Below are positions 59,840 through 64,000 of a stretch of DNA of 64,000 bases, piece by piece. The stretch's first letter is position 1. The number at the start of each line of letters is the position of its first letter. Source of the DNA: Onchidella celtica (Eukaryota; Mollusca; Gastropoda; Systellommatophora; Onchidiidae); contig OZ007569.1 of NCBI GenBank assembly GCA_963931925.1, positions 28,706,024 through 28,770,023 of the forward strand. The letters are read 5' to 3'. Both the position numbers and the translations under genes were made by a program. The notes below the pieces were generated by a model that worked only from the letters and a program-made list of their open reading frames with translations, did not search any database and was not told the origin of the DNA.

Positions 59840-60384
59840 AATTACGAGGACACATCCATTTTTGGCACAAAATTCACTCTTCAATATTGATCATTTATGA
59901 TTTTTTTAGCCGCAAAAAAAGAGAGACGCATTTTAGTCGATTATGATGGAAAAATGTGATCGGAAATTTGTCTGAAGAGACCGCCGTTGTGCGAACCGCA
60001 CGTCAGCTAGTATATCTAATGAAGCTGCCAAATAGCCCTATCAAATACCACCACTTAACGACTTGGAATAATCATGAAACCTTTACCACGAATACTCATC
60101 ACTTTAATGACAGTACGCTCCTGCCTACCAAGGAAGAGATGGAGGGTGAAGGCAACCGTATGAAAAGTCCACATTTGGGGATGGGTGGGTGGGGTGGCGG
60201 GTGGAGGGTGAGGGGTGAGTTTGAGTTTAACAGCGAGTTAACACGATAACTGCCACACTGCACATTCTACGTTTTTTCTTTTTATTGGGGTAAAATGATT
60301 TTCTTTTTTTGCGGCTAAAAAAATTATAAATGATCAATATTGAAGAGTGAATTTTGTGCCAAAAATGGATGTGTCCTCGTAATT
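59840..60384. repeat. Inverted repeat, 82-bp arms, 381-bp loop
   Basis: 59840-59921 and 60303-60384 are inverted with equal length and very few mismatches. They share ATTACGAGGACACATCCATT, CACTCTTCAATATTGATCAT and TTTTTTTAGCCGC. The loop includes a GAGTTTGAGTTT piece of the SINE-like family near 60215. Confidence 0.88.
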
Positions 60385-60462
60385 CACCCCCGGGGGGGGG
60401 GGGGGGGTGAAATAAATGTCGCCAAAAAGCAAGCGTACGTACTTCATGGACGGCCCCCGCGG

Positions 60463-61564
60463 CGCAAACAACGATACCTGCCCTCGGATGTGACATTTTC
60501 ATGTCAAGGCTAAAAATGGTCACCGTAGGGTGTGAAAATCAACTTGTTTGCCTTGAACTGAAAATGTGCAGCTTGGCCGTTGTATCGATAACTTGTGGGC
60601 GGGCGGCGGGCGAGTTCAGGGCAAACTGGCAATGTCTGACCTGGGATGTGCAAACAACGGCCTTGGTGGAAAAAGTCAGACAAGCACCATAAGGTCACCG
60701 TTCCCTAACTGCTCTTGTCCACAACATCCGCATCGCTATTTTTACGGACAATGACGTAAAATACCCCTTGTCTCTTCATATCTGCCCACAGCATCCGCTC
60801 CGCTATTTTTACGGACAATGTGGACCACAGCAGTAAGACTGAAGTAACTGAAAAATTCGAAAATTCGACTTTTACAGCCTATAATAAATTCAGCTACACT
60901 TAAAGGCGCATCGAATGATTTTGATTATAGACTCCTAAGCTGAAAATAAAAAAAAATAACCAACAGCAAACTTTCAAAAATTCGTTGTCACTAGGTCAGT
61001 AGTGCTAAAATAAAAACAGTGCTTTGATTCTCCTGAAAAACCGGGTACTACAGTTTTAAGGAACGACGACCATATGGAACGGAGGGACTTGCCAGGAGGT
61101 CTGGCAAAACGTGATGAAATAAAAGAGATCATGACCTAATGAATCGTGCTGGGGTTCTCAGATCAAGAGCAGTGGTCTTCAAAGGGGGGGGGGGGGGGCG
61201 ACCTTGGTGCCAGAGTCAAACAAACCCCATACTTTTTTATTATTATTTTTTTATATACAGGAGGTTTTTGGCAGGGTTCTGGCATGGAACGTGATGTTAT
61301 AAAAGGATGGCTACAGAAAAGGAATGGAAACGCAAAAGGCACTAAGTATTCAGTTCTCAGTTTTGAGAAAACCAGCCGATCCAGCAGAAGGTCCGAAAGG
61401 GTAACGACAGGTCAGTTCCGCCTACCGCTCGACACCGTAAAATGAGGCGAGGAACGTCCTCTCCGGTCATACTTTTCGATTCTACTCGACGAAACTGTGT
61501 CGTGATCAGGTCCAAATTTTACATGCTTAAACTGCAGGCGAATCGAGGAAAGTGTCGGAACTCA
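60463..61564. other. No gene recognised; short tandem at 60720-60830
   Basis: CGCTATTTTTACGGACAATG occurs twice. A CAGTGGTCTTCAAAGG plus G-run unit at 61170 resembles the 62007 repeat. Confidence 0.4.
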
Positions 61565-61720
61565 GTTGTGGCTCAACATCAACGAAAGTATTAAAACTAT
61601 CGCGAACTTCAAGACCTTTTAAAACATGCCCACGTGCACCTTTACGTCTTTCTACGCAAAATATCATGTTTTGTAGAATTTAAGGCTCAGCAATTGAAAA
61701 ACCTTTCATGATCACATTAC
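61565..61720 (-). repeat. Dispersed repeat, copy 3 (inverted)
   Basis: Reverse complement of the repeats at 25548 and 27808: GCACCTTTACGTCTTTCTAC, ATATCATGTTTTGTAGAATT and TAAGGCTCAGC. Confidence 0.75.
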
Positions 61721-62006
61721 AGGCCTTTCTTTCTTTATAATATGATGATAGAGATTTTTCCTTTCACAGACTTGCTGCACACAGTAAAAATATCCGGAGT
61801 TTTGCCTTCAGGCAGCGTAAGATGTATTTTGGGCTGATGGAAATTGAAATATATTATTATTATGAAATTTCATTTCTCACTTAGTACCTTTTGAACTTCA
61901 AACTTGCAGTGAGTACCTTTTGCACTGCAGCAATGACAGCAGAAAACACTGAGCAACCTTGTTTAGGTGTCTTTCACCATTTAATAACTAACAGCAGCCC
62001 TTTGAT

Positions 62007-62345
62007 GCAAGAGTCAGACAAGTGCCCTACACTGCACGGGATTCGGACACAGACGGTGATGAAATGAGAATAAGATTGTGTGTCGTCTCCTGAGAATCAA
62101 GAGCAGTGATTTTCAAAGAGGCGATCTTGGCGCAAGAGTCAGACAAGTGCCTTAAACTGCACGGTGTTCGGACACGAACGCTTTGGGATAAGAGAATAAA
62201 ATTGTGTCATCTCTTGAGACTCAAGACCAGTGATTTTCAAAGAGGCCACCTTGGTGCAAGAGTCAGACACCACAATATACAGCACAGACAGAGGGATTTT
62301 GACAGGGATTCTGGCACGAACTTGACGGAATGAATAGGATGGCAC
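62007..62345. repeat. Tandem repeat, about 125-bp unit, nearly 3 copies
   Basis: GCAAGAGTCAGACA at 62007, 62132 and 62256; units share CAGTGATTTTCAAAGAGGC and CTGCACGG. A related single unit lies at 61140-61310. Confidence 0.85.
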
Positions 62346-62627
62346 ATAATGGATTGGTGTCTCACGAGACAAGAGAGCAAACAGGGCAGGCATTTTTGGG
62401 GAGGGGATCGGAACAGAAACTAAAAAAAAAAAAAGGGGGGGGGGGATGCAGAACCAATGGCGTAGCGTGGTTTGCCAGGCGCCCGGTCAAAGGCTATTGC
62501 ACCCCCTGATCTGAGTCCTTCCACCAGTCCACTATTGAACTTTTTCCACCCTAAGCACACGTGTTAAATTGGAAGAAAAACAATAAAATGCATACAACGC
62601 TAGTGCAGTTAAATTTATTTAAAATTG

Positions 62628-62830
62628 CCCTCTCTCAATTGACAGTATTGCTAGATTACTCGGTCTTTCTTGGCTCATTGTAGATCTCTCATACGTTTAA
62701 TTAATTTGAGCAAAGTTTTCAAAAACAGTACTGAAGCCTCTCTCAATTGACAGTATTACTAGGTTACTCACTCTCTCTTAGCTCTTTGTAGACCTCTGGT
62801 ACTTTTGATAAATTTTAAGTTTTGAGAAAC
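62628..62830. repeat. Direct repeat, about 95-bp unit, 2 copies
   Basis: CTCTCTCAATTGACAGTATT and TAGATTACTCGGTCT versus TAGGTTACTCACTCT; both contain TTGTAGAYCTCT. Confidence 0.8.
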
Positions 62831-63335
62831 GTGTTTCACAAGTGGCAGTTGAAACTGGAAGTTTTAAAAATTTGCGCCCCTAAGAATTTGGTGCCCGCCG
62901 TGGTAGCCGGGACGGGGCTTGTGGCCTTGCGGATACTAAACCACTGTGCAGAACACCAGGGACAAGAACAAGCCCCGGGATTCAATAACAGAAAGAACAA
63001 AACTAGTAGCAACGAGGAGAACAGCATATAAGAACAGCGAAAAGAACCACAACAGATGTGTGCATTGACAGAAGAAGAAAAAATTGGGGAGGAAATTGGG
63101 GGCAAAATAATATCAAAACGAAAAAAAAATTGTGTTTGTTTTCATTCCATTTTATAATATTTTTTTGCTTGTCTCACTTTAGTTGAAAGCTTTCCTCGTC
63201 TCCACCCCCCCCCCCCCCTTTTTTCCCCAGAAATGGAATCTGTGTCAATTATTTCTTGAAGAGCGTCCGGTAATTGGGACACCGTTTACACGCAAGGGGC
63301 GACAGTGAAAGTTCCGTATCGCTCAGATGAGACAG

Positions 63336-63645
<310 letters not shown>

Positions 63646-63831
63646 TGCAACCAGCGTACAAGGGAATCAATGTACATACAAAATTAGTTACCTAAAACAG
63701 TGCAGTGATTAATAATTCAATAGCAATAACGCAATCATACACGTATTATTTTAATACATGTCAATACAATTCTATTAGCCATGAGAATTATATGGAAACA
63801 ATAATAATATATTTTCAGTTCACATTTGCAT

Positions 63832-63889
63832 AAAAAACATTCGCCTCAAAGCTTGTTCTCTTGAGGCGTGTTTCTGACGAATGTTTTTT
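63832..63889. repeat. Nested hairpin
   Basis: AAAAAACATTCG / CGAATGTTTTTT at the outside and CGCCTCAA / TTGAGGCG inside. The two pairs are nested with unequal spacing. Origin unknown. Confidence 0.7.
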
Positions 63890-64000
63890 CGAAAAGTATT
63901 ATATCTCAAAAATTCATTTCCAGGGAATATCTACAATGAAAAAAATAAACAAAAACAGGAGCTATTTTTAGAAAACAAGCGCATGTTCACTGAGCGAAGA

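Noticed and set aside
62460-62900. CAATGGCGTAGCGTGG and GCGCCCCTAAGAATTTGG as a pair of transposon ends
   Set aside because: CAATGGCGTAGCG looks like a DNA-transposon terminus, but no inverted partner or duplication could be matched.

Overview
The window is eukaryotic, AT-rich and repeat-dense, with spliced exons and abundant microsatellites. The element mix suggests a marine invertebrate, most plausibly a mollusc: nonautonomous Helitrons with an internal microsatellite, tRNA-derived SINEs, an RTE-like LINE, many small MITEs and GATA/GACA arrays. That assignment is inference; no taxonomic marker was read.

The only host gene I can support lies on the minus strand at 2810-16458. It is a GALNT2-like polypeptide N-acetylgalactosaminyltransferase (Golgi enzyme that starts mucin-type O-glycosylation). 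Fifteen coding exons were placed by hand. All have AG acceptors and GT donors, phases agree across every junction, and they give 564 residues ending at a stop. The stem, the glycosyltransferase domain (DSH, WGGEN, VGH) and a three-repeat ricin-type lectin domain are all present. The first exon (cytoplasmic tail and signal anchor) was not found, so it is either outside the window or unrecognised within the remaining 47 kb. The stretch 16459-64000 may therefore be a giant first intron or flanking DNA.

Region by region: 1-2809 is the AT-rich 3' flank. 2810-16458 is the gene, whose introns hold a TTAA-flanked piggyBac-like MITE, a tRNA-SINE, a small MITE and an old hairpin-forming retroposon between 152-bp direct repeats. 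16459-24000 holds purine and GATA/GACA microsatellites, a 44-bp MITE with an 8-bp target duplication, and a 558-bp insertion made of a near-perfect 243-bp inverted repeat plus a 3' tail. 25-33 kb holds a 397-bp Helitron, dispersed repeats and an RTE-like LINE with one long open reading frame and a 12-bp target duplication. 33-38 kb holds minisatellites. 39.8-41.7 kb is a Helitron with an internally duplicated body and a CR1/L2-like LINE inserted in it. 42-64 kb is a mosaic of minisatellites, MITEs and SINE-like elements, including a hAT-like element nested in a SINE-like copy.

The most unusual signal is a retroposon family whose copies (21743-22300, 53554-53904, 34418-34538 and older 13660-13988) begin with an inverted copy of internal sequence starting at the same internal point each time, and end in the same roughly 50-60 nt tail. 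Three copies have 14-15 bp target duplications. This is a recurrent hairpin architecture that ordinary twin priming explains only in part.
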